A stretch of DNA of 21,295 nt from Bacillota bacterium (lineage in GTDB: Bacteria > Bacillota > Clostridia > Peptostreptococcales > Anaerovoracaceae). Under the pieces are notes generated by a model that saw nothing but the letters and a program-made list of their open reading frames with translations, ran no database searches and was not told where the DNA came from. The stretch lies in assembly GCA_905372035.1 (NCBI GenBank), contig CAJPNN010000020.1, positions 1-21,295 on the forward strand. The letters run 5' to 3'. Shown here one piece after another: positions 1-7,043 of the stretch (position 1 is its first letter; each line of letters starts with the position of its first letter). Both the position numbers and the translations under genes were made by a program.

Positions 1-787
1 GATCGGAAGCGTGTGCATATTGAAAAATGATCAGAAACTCTTTGAAAAAGTGATGTCGGAGCCGATGAATCATTTAAAGTTTCTTGCTCCGCTCATCGAT
101 GAAGCAATAAAAAAAAGCCAATTGCAAATAAACGATATACATCTGATTGCAGTATCTCGAGGTCCCGGTTCTTTTACAGGAATAAGGATCGGTGTTGCAA
201 CTGCAAGAGCGATCGGGCAATCTCTCGGGATTCCCATAGTTGCCGTGCCTACTCTTAAAAGTTATATTTTCAACAGAGAAGAGCCGGGAGAGATTTGTTG
301 TCCCGTATTTGATGCAAGAAGAAACCAAGTCTATGGGGCAGCTTACTTCAAAGAAAAGGAACTTGTGTCTGAAGCATGCTATATGATCGATGAATACCTG
401 GACATTCTCTATAAAGCTGTTAATGACGGGAATTTTAGCGGTAAAGTCAACTTTTATGGAGATGCCTTAAAATTCAGGGAGTTCATTGAAGAAAAATTTT
501 CATCTCGAGAATTCGAAAATGATGATTTGAAGAAAAATTCAAATACAGGAAGTGATTCGGTAAGGGATTTTAAAATAAAAGTTTCAGCAAATGATTTTAA
601 AAACTCGAAAAAATCGGTATATGAGATTGTAGAGGGTGAGGCCTCAGGGACAAAAGCTTTTTCAATAGCGAGGCTCGGACTTGCAATGTTTGAACAAGGC
701 AATGCAAAAGAATATAATTTAATATTGCCGGAATATTTGAGAAAGACGGAGGCGGAAAGGAAGCTTGAAGAGAGATGTCCGCAATAG
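1..787 (+). CDS. tsaB: TsaB, tRNA t6A threonylcarbamoyladenosine biosynthesis protein (5' end missing)
   Basis: TsaB is the non-catalytic partner of TsaD in the complex that transfers threonylcarbamoyl to A37 of ANN-decoding tRNAs. The reading frame is open to the left edge (codons begin at base 2), so the true start lies outside the window; the GTG at position 11 is internal. Only about the first 10-15 residues, with the usual MKILAIDTS-like strand, appear lost. The family signature SRGPGSFTGIRIGVATARA is encoded around positions 155-211 and marks the ASKHA-fold actin-like N-terminal half. The C-terminal half carries a low-complexity Lys/Asn/Ser-rich insertion near positions 510-610, a region that varies in length in this family. 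The last 13 bases overlap the start of rimI, so translation is probably coupled. Identity is secure from the motif and from the tsaB-rimI-tsaD order, which is classical in Firmicutes. Confidence 0.95.
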   Translation, partial: IGSVCILKNDQKLFEKVMSEPMNHLKFLAPLIDEAIKKSQLQINDIHLIAVSRGPGSFTGIRIGVATARAIGQSLGIPIVAVPTLKSYIFNREEPGEICCPVFDARRNQVYGAAYFKEKELVSEACYMIDEYLDILYKAVNDGNFSGKVNFYGDALKFREFIEEKFSSREFENDDLKKNSNTGSDSVRDFKIKVSANDFKNSKKSVYEIVEGEASGTKAFSIARLGLAMFEQGNAKEYNLILPEYLRKTEAERKLEERCPQ

Positions 788-1221
788 ACGGTTTGATTAT
801 AAGGGAAGCGGAGCCGGAAGATGCACACGGAATTTGGCAAGTTGACAGGCTTACGCTCAAGGCGTGGTCAGAGGACAGCTATGTAAGAGAAATTGGAAGT
901 AACAAAGCTTCCATTTATTTTGTTGCCGAAAAAGAAGATATGATTTTAGGATTTGCAGGGATATGGCTTATAGCGGACGAAGGGCATATAACAAATGTTG
1001 CGGTAAGGCCGGAATATTTGAGAAAAGGTGTTGCGAGCACTCTTTTAAGACATATGCTTGAGAATATCAAGAACAGAGGCTGCACGACACAAACCCTTGA
1101 GGTCAGAAAGTCCAATATGCCGGCAGTCAGGCTGTATGAAGGTTTGGGGTTTGTAGAGGAAGCCGTAAGAAAAGAGTATTATGACGATAAGGAAGATGCC
1201 CTGATATTTTGGAGGAAGTGA
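775..1221 (+). CDS. rimI: RimI, [ribosomal protein S18]-alanine N-acetyltransferase
   Basis: A 148-residue GNAT-fold acetyltransferase of standard RimI length. It is expected to acetylate the N-terminal alanine of ribosomal protein S18 using acetyl-CoA in the cytoplasm. The acetyl-CoA pyrophosphate-binding motif is visible as VRPEYLRKGVASTLL (about residues 77-91). The following strand LEVRKSNMPAVRLYEGLGF contains E109 and Y121, which match the general base and general acid positions of RimI. The start at 775 lies inside the 3' end of tsaB (13-base overlap), and the stop is 4 bases before the tsaD start, so the three genes form one translationally coupled operon. In several bacteria RimI sits between tsaB and tsaD exactly like this. 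Substrate is inferred from family and context; some Firmicutes RimI homologues acetylate other N-termini. Confidence 0.92.
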   Translation: MSAIDGLIIREAEPEDAHGIWQVDRLTLKAWSEDSYVREIGSNKASIYFVAEKEDMILGFAGIWLIADEGHITNVAVRPEYLRKGVASTLLRHMLENIKNRGCTTQTLEVRKSNMPAVRLYEGLGFVEEAVRKEYYDDKEDALIFWRK

Positions 1222-1225
1222 GATA

Positions 1226-2272
1226 ATGAGCGATAAAAAAACTTTTTATACATTAGCATTTGAATCCAGCTGTGATGAGACGTCGGTTGCTGTTTTAGAG
1301 GGAGGCAGAACGGTAAAATCCAACATGACGGCATCGCAGATAGATATCCATAAAAGGTATGGCGGAGTTGTTCCTGAAATTGCATCAAGGCATCATTTGG
1401 AGAATATAAATACGGTTATCGACTCGGCACTCGGTGAAGCGAATATAAAACTTGAAGATATAAATCTGATTGCCGTAACATACGGACCCGGCTTGGTAGG
1501 GGCTCTTTTGGTAGGAGTTGCGACTGCGAAGGCCGTGGCTATGAGTATGAACATCCCGATAGTGGGAGTGCATCATATAGAGGGACATATATGTGCTAAT
1601 TATATTGAAAATCATGACTTGGAACCGCCTTTCATATCTCTTGTGGTTTCAGGCGGACATACCAATATAGTAAGAGTGAAAAGTTATACGGAGTATGAAA
1701 TACTCGGAGAGACGAGGGACGATGCGGTAGGCGAAGCATATGACAAGGTTGCAAGAGTGCTCGGATTGGATTATCCCGGAGGTCCGCTTTTGGATAAGCT
1801 GGCAAAAGAGGGGGATCCGGACAAAGTTTTTTTTAAGAGAGTAATGCTTGAAAAAGACAGTTCGGATTTCAGTTTCAGCGGGACCAAAACGGGAGTTTTG
1901 AACTATTTGAACAGCGAAAAAATAAAGGGAAATAAAATAAACAAAGCGGATGTTGCCGCAGGTTTTCAGGAAGCGGTAGTTGACGTTATAGTTGAGAAGA
2001 CTATGGCGGCACTCGTAAGGTTTAAACAGGAAAAGGTTGCAATTGCGGGCGGAGTAGCTGCAAACAGCAGGCTTAGAGAAAAACTTGAAGAAAGCTGCAA
2101 GAAATACGGTGTCAAACTATATAAACCGTCGCCTGTGTATTGCACCGATAACGCCGCGATGATAGGAGTAAGAGGATACTACGGATATATGAAAGGGGAA
2201 AAAAGCCCTTTGACGCTTGATGCGGTGGCGAACCTCAAGATAGGAACGAAGGAAGAGGACTGTTTTATATAG
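1226..2272 (+). CDS. tsaD: TsaD, tRNA N6-adenosine threonylcarbamoyltransferase
   Basis: Catalytic subunit (Kae1/Gcp family, ASKHA fold) that transfers the threonylcarbamoyl group from TC-AMP to A37 of tRNA, working with TsaB and TsaE. The protein is 348 residues, normal for bacterial TsaD. Visible motifs are the N-terminal SSCDETS phosphate loop (residues 14-20), the metal-binding HHIEGH (H117 and H121), VSGGHT (141-146), and the C-terminal PSPVYCTDNAAMIG, whose aspartate completes the iron site. It starts at ATG 1226, preceded by GGAGGAAGTGAG (the ribosome binding site overlaps the rimI stop), 4 bases after rimI ends. TsaC and TsaE are not in this window. Identity is close to certain. Confidence 0.97.
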   Translation: MSDKKTFYTLAFESSCDETSVAVLEGGRTVKSNMTASQIDIHKRYGGVVPEIASRHHLENINTVIDSALGEANIKLEDINLIAVTYGPGLVGALLVGVATAKAVAMSMNIPIVGVHHIEGHICANYIENHDLEPPFISLVVSGGHTNIVRVKSYTEYEILGETRDDAVGEAYDKVARVLGLDYPGGPLLDKLAKEGDPDKVFFKRVMLEKDSSDFSFSGTKTGVLNYLNSEKIKGNKINKADVAAGFQEAVVDVIVEKTMAALVRFKQEKVAIAGGVAANSRLREKLEESCKKYGVKLYKPSPVYCTDNAAMIGVRGYYGYMKGEKSPLTLDAVANLKIGTKEEDCFI

Positions 2273-2305
2273 CTCATAAAGTGCCAAGCGTTGTCCGGAG
2301 GTACG

Positions 2306-2335
2306 ATGGAAAATATAGGGGTAAAGGAAAATTAA
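2306..2335 (+). other. Mini-ORF (MENIGVKEN) before the ABC-F gene, possible leader peptide
   Basis: A nine-codon ORF, ATG to TAA, lies in the 69-base gap between tsaD and the ABC-F gene. It has GGAGG at 2297-2301, the strongest Shine-Dalgarno sequence in the gap, 4 bases before its ATG, whereas the ABC-F start at 2342 has only weak A-rich sequence (AAAGGA 13 bases upstream). The mini-ORF is in the same frame as the ABC-F gene, ending 6 bases before its ATG, so terminating ribosomes could restart there. Leader peptides are known to control several antibiotic-resistance ABC-F genes, but I see no terminator hairpin here, so a role in translation coupling is only an inference. Confidence 0.35.
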
Positions 2336-2341
2336 AGAAAG

Positions 2342-4324
2342 ATGGTTGTTTTATCGGTTAACAATATAGAAAAGATATACGGTACGGATGTTATTTTGGA
2401 AAATGTATCATTCCATTTAAATGAGGGAGACAGAGTCGGCATTGTAGGAGATAACGGTGCAGGAAAGTCTACATTGCTTAATATAATTTCGGGAGATATT
2501 GATCAGGATCGGGGAGACGTTCATATCCCGGCAGATATTAGTGTGGGGTATCTCAAACAGAGAGATAATTTCAGTGAAAAAGCTACAGTGTATGAAGAAA
2601 TGACTGCAATATTCGTAAGGCAGAGAGAAATGGAAAAAGAGCTTCAGGATCTGTCTCTGAAAATTGCGGAAAAAGCATCCTCGGGAGAGGATACAAAAAT
2701 TGAACTCAATCGTCATGAAAGGCTGATGTGGGAATATGAGAAAGCGGGAGGCTATAAATATAAGAGTGAAATTGTCGGGATTTTGGGAAGCATGGGCTTT
2801 TCAAAAGAGTTTTATGATAAAAAGATAAGCACCTTAAGCGGGGGAGAGAGGACGAGACTTGCACTTGCCGCGTTGCTCCTTAAAAAACCGGAATTACTGC
2901 TTCTTGATGAACCGACAAATCATTTGGACATAGGAACGCTTAAATGGCTGGAGCAATATCTTAAGGGATATACGGGAACTATTTTAGCGGTTTCGCATGA
3001 CAGATATTTTTTGGATCAGACGGTAAATCGTATATTGGAAATAGAAAATCACAATGTGGAGATATACAACGGGAAATACAGTGATTATGCAGCAAAGAAA
3101 AAAGAGATATATGACAACAGGCTAAAAGAATATTACAATCAGAAACAGGAAGTAAGACGTCAGGAAGAGATGATCAGAAAAATGAAAGAGCGCGGTACGG
3201 AAAAGCTGGCAAAGCGTGCGGCATCACGGGAAAAGTACTTAAACAAGATGGAAATGCTCGATAAACCTGTTGAAAAATCAGACACTATGGGTCTTACCTT
3301 TAAAGAGGGGACTAAAAGCGGAAAAGATGTGCTCACTGTCAGAGATTTAAGTAAATCTATAGGCTTCGGGACTGAAAAAAGACAGCTTTTCAGCCATATA
3401 GATCTCGATATAAAAAGAGGTGAAAAAATATGTCTTGTCGGACAAAACGGTATAGGGAAAACAACCTTTTTAAAAACCGTAATGGGCATTCTAAAGCAGG
3501 ATGAGGGTTATATCAAGACAGGGACGAAGGTGAGTTTCGGATATTATGATCAGGAGCAAAAACTTTTGAATGACGAAAATACCGTCATCGATGAAATTCA
3601 TAGTTGTCACAGGCTGTATAGTGCGGGAGAGATAAGGGGCATACTCGGCAGATTTCTGTTTAAAGACGATATGGTGTTCAATATGGTCGGAAGCCTTAGT
3701 GGCGGAGAAAAAGCGAGACTCAGCCTTTTGAAAATAATGATGTCGGGTGCAAATTTTCTTATCTTTGATGAACCGACGAATCATTTGGATATTCGTTCAA
3801 AAGAAATTTTTGAAGACGCCGTAATGAATTTTTCCGGAACGGTACTGGTCGTATCTCATGACAGATATTTTCTGAATAAGGTGCCGAACAGGATAATAGA
3901 ACTTTCTGCGGATAAGTTGTTGAATTTTATAGGCGGCTATGATTATTATATGGAAAAAAGAGAGAGTTTGGATTCAGGAAAAAATTATTTAAAAGAGTTT
4001 AATGAGGCAACTCAAAGCGAAGCTTCAAAGAAGATAACCGAGGAAAACAGATCAAAGGTATTAAGTACAAAACAGGAAAACATTGAAAAACGTAAACGGG
4101 AAAAGGCGAAGGAGGCTGAAAGAAGAAGGACAAAAAAGGAAAAAGAACGATTGGAAAAAGAAATTGAAGCGATGGAAGCGCATATAGCGGAATTAGAAGA
4201 GTTGCTTTGCAGTGAGGAGGTCTTTTCCGACTTGGAAAAAAGCAGAACAACGGCACGGGAGCTTGAGGACGTTAAAATGGAGCTTGATGAAAAATATAGC
4301 AGATGGGGAGAGATCGCCGATTGA
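2342..4324 (+). CDS. ABC-F family ATP-binding protein (YdiF/YheS-like, ribosome-associated)
   Basis: A 660-residue soluble protein with two ABC ATPase domains and no membrane segments, the mark of ABC-F translation factors, which bind the ribosomal E site and rescue stalled or drug-blocked ribosomes. Domain 1 has Walker A GDNGAGKST (36-44), signature LSGGE (165-169) and Walker B LLLLDEPTNHLD (about 185-196). A charged linker (about 255-305, with KMKERGTEKLAKRAASREKY) is the P-site tRNA-interaction motif region. Domain 2 has GQNGIGKTT (about 366-374), LSGGEKARL (about 452-460) and LIFDEPTNHLD. A Lys/Glu-rich coiled coil fills about residues 570-655, as in YdiF, YheS and Uup. The start MVVLSVNNIEKIYG is the family norm. 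No residue that would mark an antibiotic-resistance subclass can be read by eye, so housekeeping and resistance roles both remain possible. Distance and orientation suggest cotranscription with tsaD. Confidence 0.93.
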   Translation: MVVLSVNNIEKIYGTDVILENVSFHLNEGDRVGIVGDNGAGKSTLLNIISGDIDQDRGDVHIPADISVGYLKQRDNFSEKATVYEEMTAIFVRQREMEKELQDLSLKIAEKASSGEDTKIELNRHERLMWEYEKAGGYKYKSEIVGILGSMGFSKEFYDKKISTLSGGERTRLALAALLLKKPELLLLDEPTNHLDIGTLKWLEQYLKGYTGTILAVSHDRYFLDQTVNRILEIENHNVEIYNGKYSDYAAKKKEIYDNRLKEYYNQKQEVRRQEEMIRKMKERGTEKLAKRAASREKYLNKMEMLDKPVEKSDTMGLTFKEGTKSGKDVLTVRDLSKSIGFGTEKRQLFSHIDLDIKRGEKICLVGQNGIGKTTFLKTVMGILKQDEGYIKTGTKVSFGYYDQEQKLLNDENTVIDEIHSCHRLYSAGEIRGILGRFLFKDDMVFNMVGSLSGGEKARLSLLKIMMSGANFLIFDEPTNHLDIRSKEIFEDAVMNFSGTVLVVSHDRYFLNKVPNRIIELSADKLLNFIGGYDYYMEKRESLDSGKNYLKEFNEATQSEASKKITEENRSKVLSTKQENIEKRKREKAKEAERRRTKKEKERLEKEIEAMEAHIAELEELLCSEEVFSDLEKSRTTARELEDVKMELDEKYSRWGEIAD

Positions 4325-4413
4325 TGTCGCGATATAAAGATATAATCAGGGTATTGCAATATAATGTTTGCAAATTTTCGACACCTCATAAACGCAAAAT
4401 TTATAAATATCCC

Positions 4414-4442
4414 TTGAAGTTATCTTGGTTGTAACTTATAAT
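4414..4442 (+). promoter_or_regulatory. Sigma-A-type promoter for the acyl carrier protein gene
   Basis: TTGAAG (4414-4419), a 17-base spacer and a perfect TATAAT (4437-4442) lie about 60 bases before the ACP start. The surrounding sequence is very AT-rich, and a second TATAAT at 4454-4459 lacks a well-spaced -35 box. Confidence 0.6.
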
Positions 4443-4503
4443 AATGTGGTATATATAATCATATTATACTAATTTAGAGAGTTAAATATGGAGGTATGAA
4501 ATA

Positions 4504-4734
4504 ATGCAGGAAAAGATAAAAGAAATTATTGCAGATGAGCTTAGAGTTGATAAGGCGGAAATAACGGCAGAGACCGATTTGGTAAAAGATCTTGAGGCTG
4601 ATTCACTTGCAGCAGTTCAAATCATGATGGCTATTGAAGATGAATTTGACATTGAGGTTCCGGAGGAAGATTCGGATCAGTTCCGACTTGTCGGTGATAT
4701 ATTTAAGTATGTGGAAGAAAAAGCAGGCAATTAA
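4504..4734 (+). CDS. acpP: Acyl carrier protein
   Basis: A 76-residue acidic protein of exactly ACP size. It carries the growing acyl chain during fatty acid synthesis on a 4'-phosphopantetheine arm. The attachment site is the serine in EADSLAAVQ (Ser34), and helix III is preceded by the typical EDEFDIEVPEED segment, the acidic surface recognised by Fab enzymes. The start ATG 4504 is preceded by GGAGGT (4490-4495). The gene stands alone, with its own promoter and two hairpins behind it, and no fab, plsX or rnc neighbours, which are the common partners of acpP. It could therefore be the housekeeping ACP transcribed separately or a second, specialised carrier protein. The sequence is ordinary for a fatty-acid ACP, so the symbol is a family-level call. 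Confidence 0.93.
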   Translation: MQEKIKEIIADELRVDKAEITAETDLVKDLEADSLAAVQIMMAIEDEFDIEVPEEDSDQFRLVGDIFKYVEEKAGN

Positions 4735-4757
4735 TAATATTGATAATCATGAATTTT

Positions 4758-4781
4758 AAAATCTCACTTCGGTGAGATTTT
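4758..4781 (+). terminator. Perfect 10-bp hairpin after the ACP gene
   Basis: AAAATCTCAC - TTCG - GTGAGATTTT, a fully complementary 10-bp stem closed by a UUCG-type stable tetraloop, followed by ATCTTTT. The stem ends in a T-run. Probably the first of two tandem terminators. By symmetry it could also act on the other strand. Confidence 0.75.
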
Positions 4782-4789
4782 ATCTTTTG

Positions 4790-4820
4790 CGGTGTATTCT
4801 ATAGAATACACCGACTTTTT
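4790..4820 (+). terminator. Second tandem intrinsic terminator after the ACP gene
   Basis: CGGTGTATTC - TATA - GAATACACCG (4790-4813) is a perfect 10-bp stem with a four-base loop, followed by ACTTTTTT. This is a classical intrinsic terminator, separated by 8 bases from the preceding hairpin. Confidence 0.85.
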
Positions 4821-5089
4821 TGTGATTCGCAATCTGATGAAACCATTTCGGAGCAAATTCCGATATCAATATTAAAAAGGAAATTACTTTGCGAATTAAG
4901 TTAATATAGATTTTCGGAAATTTTTTCATATTTTTGTAGAAAAATTATTTAACAAAGGGTATAGTAATAAGATAAGAAAAGATATGTATTATAATATTGG
5001 AGCTATGAGAGGGCTTAGCCGAATCGGTACGGTAATGAGACAAGAGAATGAGATTATCGCCAAAATACTTAGGGAGGACATTAAATAAC
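4821..5089 (+). other. Untranslated stretch before rex
   Basis: About 270 bases of AT-rich sequence with no convincing gene. It should hold the rex promoter. Candidates are TATAGT at 4960-4965 and TATAAT at 4990-4995, neither with a well-spaced -35 box. A Rex-like half site TTTAACAA lies at 4948-4955, close to the first of these, but the opposite half is degenerate. An ATG at 5048 in frame with rex is judged not to be the start. Confidence 0.4.
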
Positions 5090-5734
5090 ATGAAGGATAC
5101 AAAACAGGTTTCAAAAGCGGTCATAAAAAGACTTCCCAGATATAGACGATATGTAAGAGAGCTTAAAAAGAAAAAAATTGACAGAATATCATCAAATGAG
5201 CTCAGCGGAATAATGGGATATACCGCATCGCAGATAAGGCAGGATCTGAACAATTTCGGAGGATTCGGACAACAGGGATACGGATATAATATAGAAAGTT
5301 TGGACAAAGAACTTTCCAATATATTAGGGTTGAAAATGAAATATACCATGGTAATAATGGGCGCCGGAAATTTAGGGCAGGCTATTGCCAATTACACTTC
5401 ACAAAGAGAAAATTTTTCATTGATCAGCATGTTTGATATAAATCCGAGACTTATAGGAATCAAGTTGAATGAGATACCTGTGAGAGATTATGATGAGGTA
5501 ACGGAATTTGTAAAGGAAAACAACATAGATATAGGTGTTATTTGTACGGGCAAGCGAAATGCACAGCAGGTCGCAGATCGGCTTATTGAAGGGGGCATAA
5601 AAGGCATTTGGAACTTTGCGCCGATAGATCTGAATTTGCCTGAAGATATGCTTGTGGAAAACGTTCATTTGAGTGACAGCCTCCATTCGCTCACATATCA
5701 CATAAGTAAGAAATTTATGGACGATGAAGAATAA
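5090..5734 (+). CDS. rex: Rex, redox-sensing transcriptional repressor
   Basis: Rex senses the NADH/NAD+ ratio and, when NADH is low, represses genes of fermentation, hydrogen and butyrate metabolism. From ATG 5090 the protein is 214 residues, the family norm. The N-terminal winged helix (about 1-75) contains the recognition segment YTASQIRQDLNNFGGFG, and the Rossmann domain has GAGNLG (91-96) for NAD(H). The C-terminal helix of about 15-20 residues that swaps between subunits ends the protein. The longer frame from 5048 would add 14 residues not found in the family. ATG 5090 has AGGGAGGA at 5071-5078, a somewhat long 12-base spacing, and begins MKDTKQVSKAVIKRL as other Rex proteins do. It is a single-gene unit facing the convergent ferredoxin gene. 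Its likely targets in this window include the hotdog gene at 8301. Confidence 0.96.
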   Translation: MKDTKQVSKAVIKRLPRYRRYVRELKKKKIDRISSNELSGIMGYTASQIRQDLNNFGGFGQQGYGYNIESLDKELSNILGLKMKYTMVIMGAGNLGQAIANYTSQRENFSLISMFDINPRLIGIKLNEIPVRDYDEVTEFVKENNIDIGVICTGKRNAQQVADRLIEGGIKGIWNFAPIDLNLPEDMLVENVHLSDSLHSLTYHISKKFMDDEE

Positions 5735-5887
5735 AAGCATTAAGTAGTATAGTATAGAGGCGTACAGTATTACATAATCTTTGATGGACTTGTTAACGGT
5801 TACGTAGAACATATGCAAAATAAATGTATCAGAAAGAATCTTTACAATATAGACGGTATAATAAGGAGAGTAAATAGACAAAATAAA

Positions 5888-5916
5888 AAATGACCGTTTT
5901 GATAAAACGGTCATTT
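5888..5916 (-). terminator. Intrinsic terminator of the ferredoxin gene
   Basis: AAATGACCGTTTT - GAT - AAAACGGTCATTT is a perfect 13-bp stem with a three-base loop. On the - strand it is followed by a T-rich run (complement of 5881-5890), so it terminates the ferredoxin transcript 19 bases after its stop codon. On the + strand the following bases are AAAAAG, so it is a poor terminator for rex. Confidence 0.88.
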
Positions 5917-5934
5917 AAAAAGTTCAGATTGATA

Positions 5935-6108
5935 TTATTCGCCTGCTTTGATAGCACCGACAGGACAAGTATCTGTACAAGCACCGCAGTCAATGCAAGT
6001 GTTAGCATCAATGTTATACTGAGTATCCCCCTCACTGATTGCATCTGTAGGGCAAGACTCCGTACAAGCACCGCAACTGATGCAAGCATCTGTAATCACA
6101 TATGCCAT
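5935..6108 (-). CDS. 2[4Fe-4S] ferredoxin, clostridial type
   Basis: A 57-residue protein read from the - strand, MAYVITDACISCGACTE and onward, ending VGAIKAGE. Two complete cluster motifs are present: C9-x2-C12-x2-C15-x3-C19-P and C38-x2-C41-x2-C44-x3-C48-P. Each cluster takes three cysteines from one motif and the fourth from the other. This is the small low-potential electron carrier of anaerobes, serving pyruvate:ferredoxin oxidoreductase, hydrogenase and similar enzymes. Its start has a perfect AGGAGGT ribosome binding site (complement of 6117-6124), and it has its own promoter and strong terminator, so it is a monocistronic and probably highly expressed gene. It is short enough to be missed by length-limited gene finders, and the frames overlapping it on the + strand are spurious. 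Length and motif spacing match the classical clostridial ferredoxins of 55-57 residues. Confidence 0.97.
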   Translation of the reverse strand: MAYVITDACISCGACTESCPTDAISEGDTQYNIDANTCIDCGACTDTCPVGAIKAGE

Positions 6109-6158
6109 AATAATTTACCTCCTCATTACTCAATAAAACTATTAAAACAAGTTTTATA

Positions 6159-6187
6159 ATTGTAGCACAAAATTTATAGCTTAGCAA
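6159..6187 (-). promoter_or_regulatory. Promoter of the ferredoxin gene
   Basis: On the - strand TTGCTA (complement of 6182-6187), a 17-base spacer and TACAAT (complement of 6159-6164). The -10 box is preceded by TGC, giving an extended -10. The gap from the -10 box to the start codon is about 50 bases. The element lies in the divergent region shared with the 6218 gene. Confidence 0.65.
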
Positions 6188-6217
6188 GCATGAAACACAA
6201 AAAAGTGAGAGAAATTT

Positions 6218-7018
6218 ATGAAAGTATACGGATTAGTCGGAAAAAGCGGGACAGGAAAGAGCTTTCAGGCGATGAGCCTTTGCAGAGAAAAAAATATCGA
6301 GTGTATAATAGATGACGGGCTTTTTATACGACGCAGCAAAATTCTTGCCGGGAAATCGGCAAAACGGCAGTCAACTAAAATGGGGGCTGTAAAAACGGCA
6401 ATATTTACAGATGAAGAACATAGACGCGAAGTTGCCGACAAGATAAAATCTGTAAACCCGAAAAGTATTTTGGTGTTAGGGACATCCGAAAGGATGATTA
6501 ATATGATTGCAGATGCCGTAGGGCTTCCGGAAGTCGGCGAGATGATAGATATAGAAGATATCACGACGCAGGAAGATAGAGAAACGGCGAAAAAATCCAG
6601 AGAGGAAATGGGAAAGCACGTTATTCCGGTACCGGCGCTTCAGCTTAAAAGGGAGTTTGCGGGATATTTTATTTACCCGCTGAAGATTTTTAGAGGCTGG
6701 GGGAGAGGTCAGGAGCTTGAAAAAACAGTTGTAAGGCCGACATACAGCTATCTTGGAGAATATACTTTTTCCGACAGAGCTATAAGTGATATAGTTTTTT
6801 ATGTAGGAAAAGAGTTGCCGGAGATAAGTGCCGTTTTGAAATCGGGAACCGAAAAAAGAGGTCAGGGGATTATCATACATGTTGCCGTGACAGTCGGTAG
6901 GGGTGAAGATATAATAAGAAGCGCAAAGAAATTACAGGAAACCGTGATTGAAAGAGTTGAATATATGACGGCATTCAATGTGGACAGAGTGAATGTAGAG
7001 GTCAGAGGGATAAAATGA
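6218..7018 (+). CDS. P-loop NTPase domain fused to an Asp23/Gls24-like domain, function unknown
   Basis: A 266-residue soluble protein. The N-terminal part begins directly with a strand and P-loop, GLVGKSGTGKS (5-15), followed by a short acidic segment IIDDGLFI (30-37) and a later strand SILVLGT (83-89), all consistent with a small P-loop NTPase of about 120-140 residues. The C-terminal 90 residues look like an Asp23/Gls24 (DUF322, alkaline shock protein) domain: YLGEYTFSDRAISDIVFYVG (178-197), then GIIIHVAVTVGRGEDIIRSAKKLQ and a final VERVEYMTAFNVDRVNVEVRG pattern near 246-264. Asp23 domains are usually stand-alone envelope-stress proteins, so linkage to an NTPase is notable. The start has only a weak purine-rich ribosome site. 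The glycosylase gene follows after 25 bases and is probably cotranscribed. The domain assignments are by eye; a biochemical function cannot be given. Confidence 0.7.
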   Translation: MKVYGLVGKSGTGKSFQAMSLCREKNIECIIDDGLFIRRSKILAGKSAKRQSTKMGAVKTAIFTDEEHRREVADKIKSVNPKSILVLGTSERMINMIADAVGLPEVGEMIDIEDITTQEDRETAKKSREEMGKHVIPVPALQLKREFAGYFIYPLKIFRGWGRGQELEKTVVRPTYSYLGEYTFSDRAISDIVFYVGKELPEISAVLKSGTEKRGQGIIIHVAVTVGRGEDIIRSAKKLQETVIERVEYMTAFNVDRVNVEVRGIK

Positions 7019-7043
7019 TACATCATTTTAAGGAGATTATATA

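Noticed and set aside
4934..4955. Rex autoregulatory site before rex
   Set aside because: Only the right half TTTAACAA is good; the left half TTGTAGAA is in the wrong spacing, so it is no better than expected in AT-rich DNA.
5048..5089. Longer rex frame starting at ATG 5048
   Set aside because: It adds 14 residues not present in the Rex family and has no ribosome binding site; ATG 5090 gives the family-standard N-terminus and length.
5829..6159. Frames of 86-89 codons on both strands across the ferredoxin gene
   Set aside because: They are shadows of the ferredoxin frame; they start inside its terminator or tail and lack ribosome sites.
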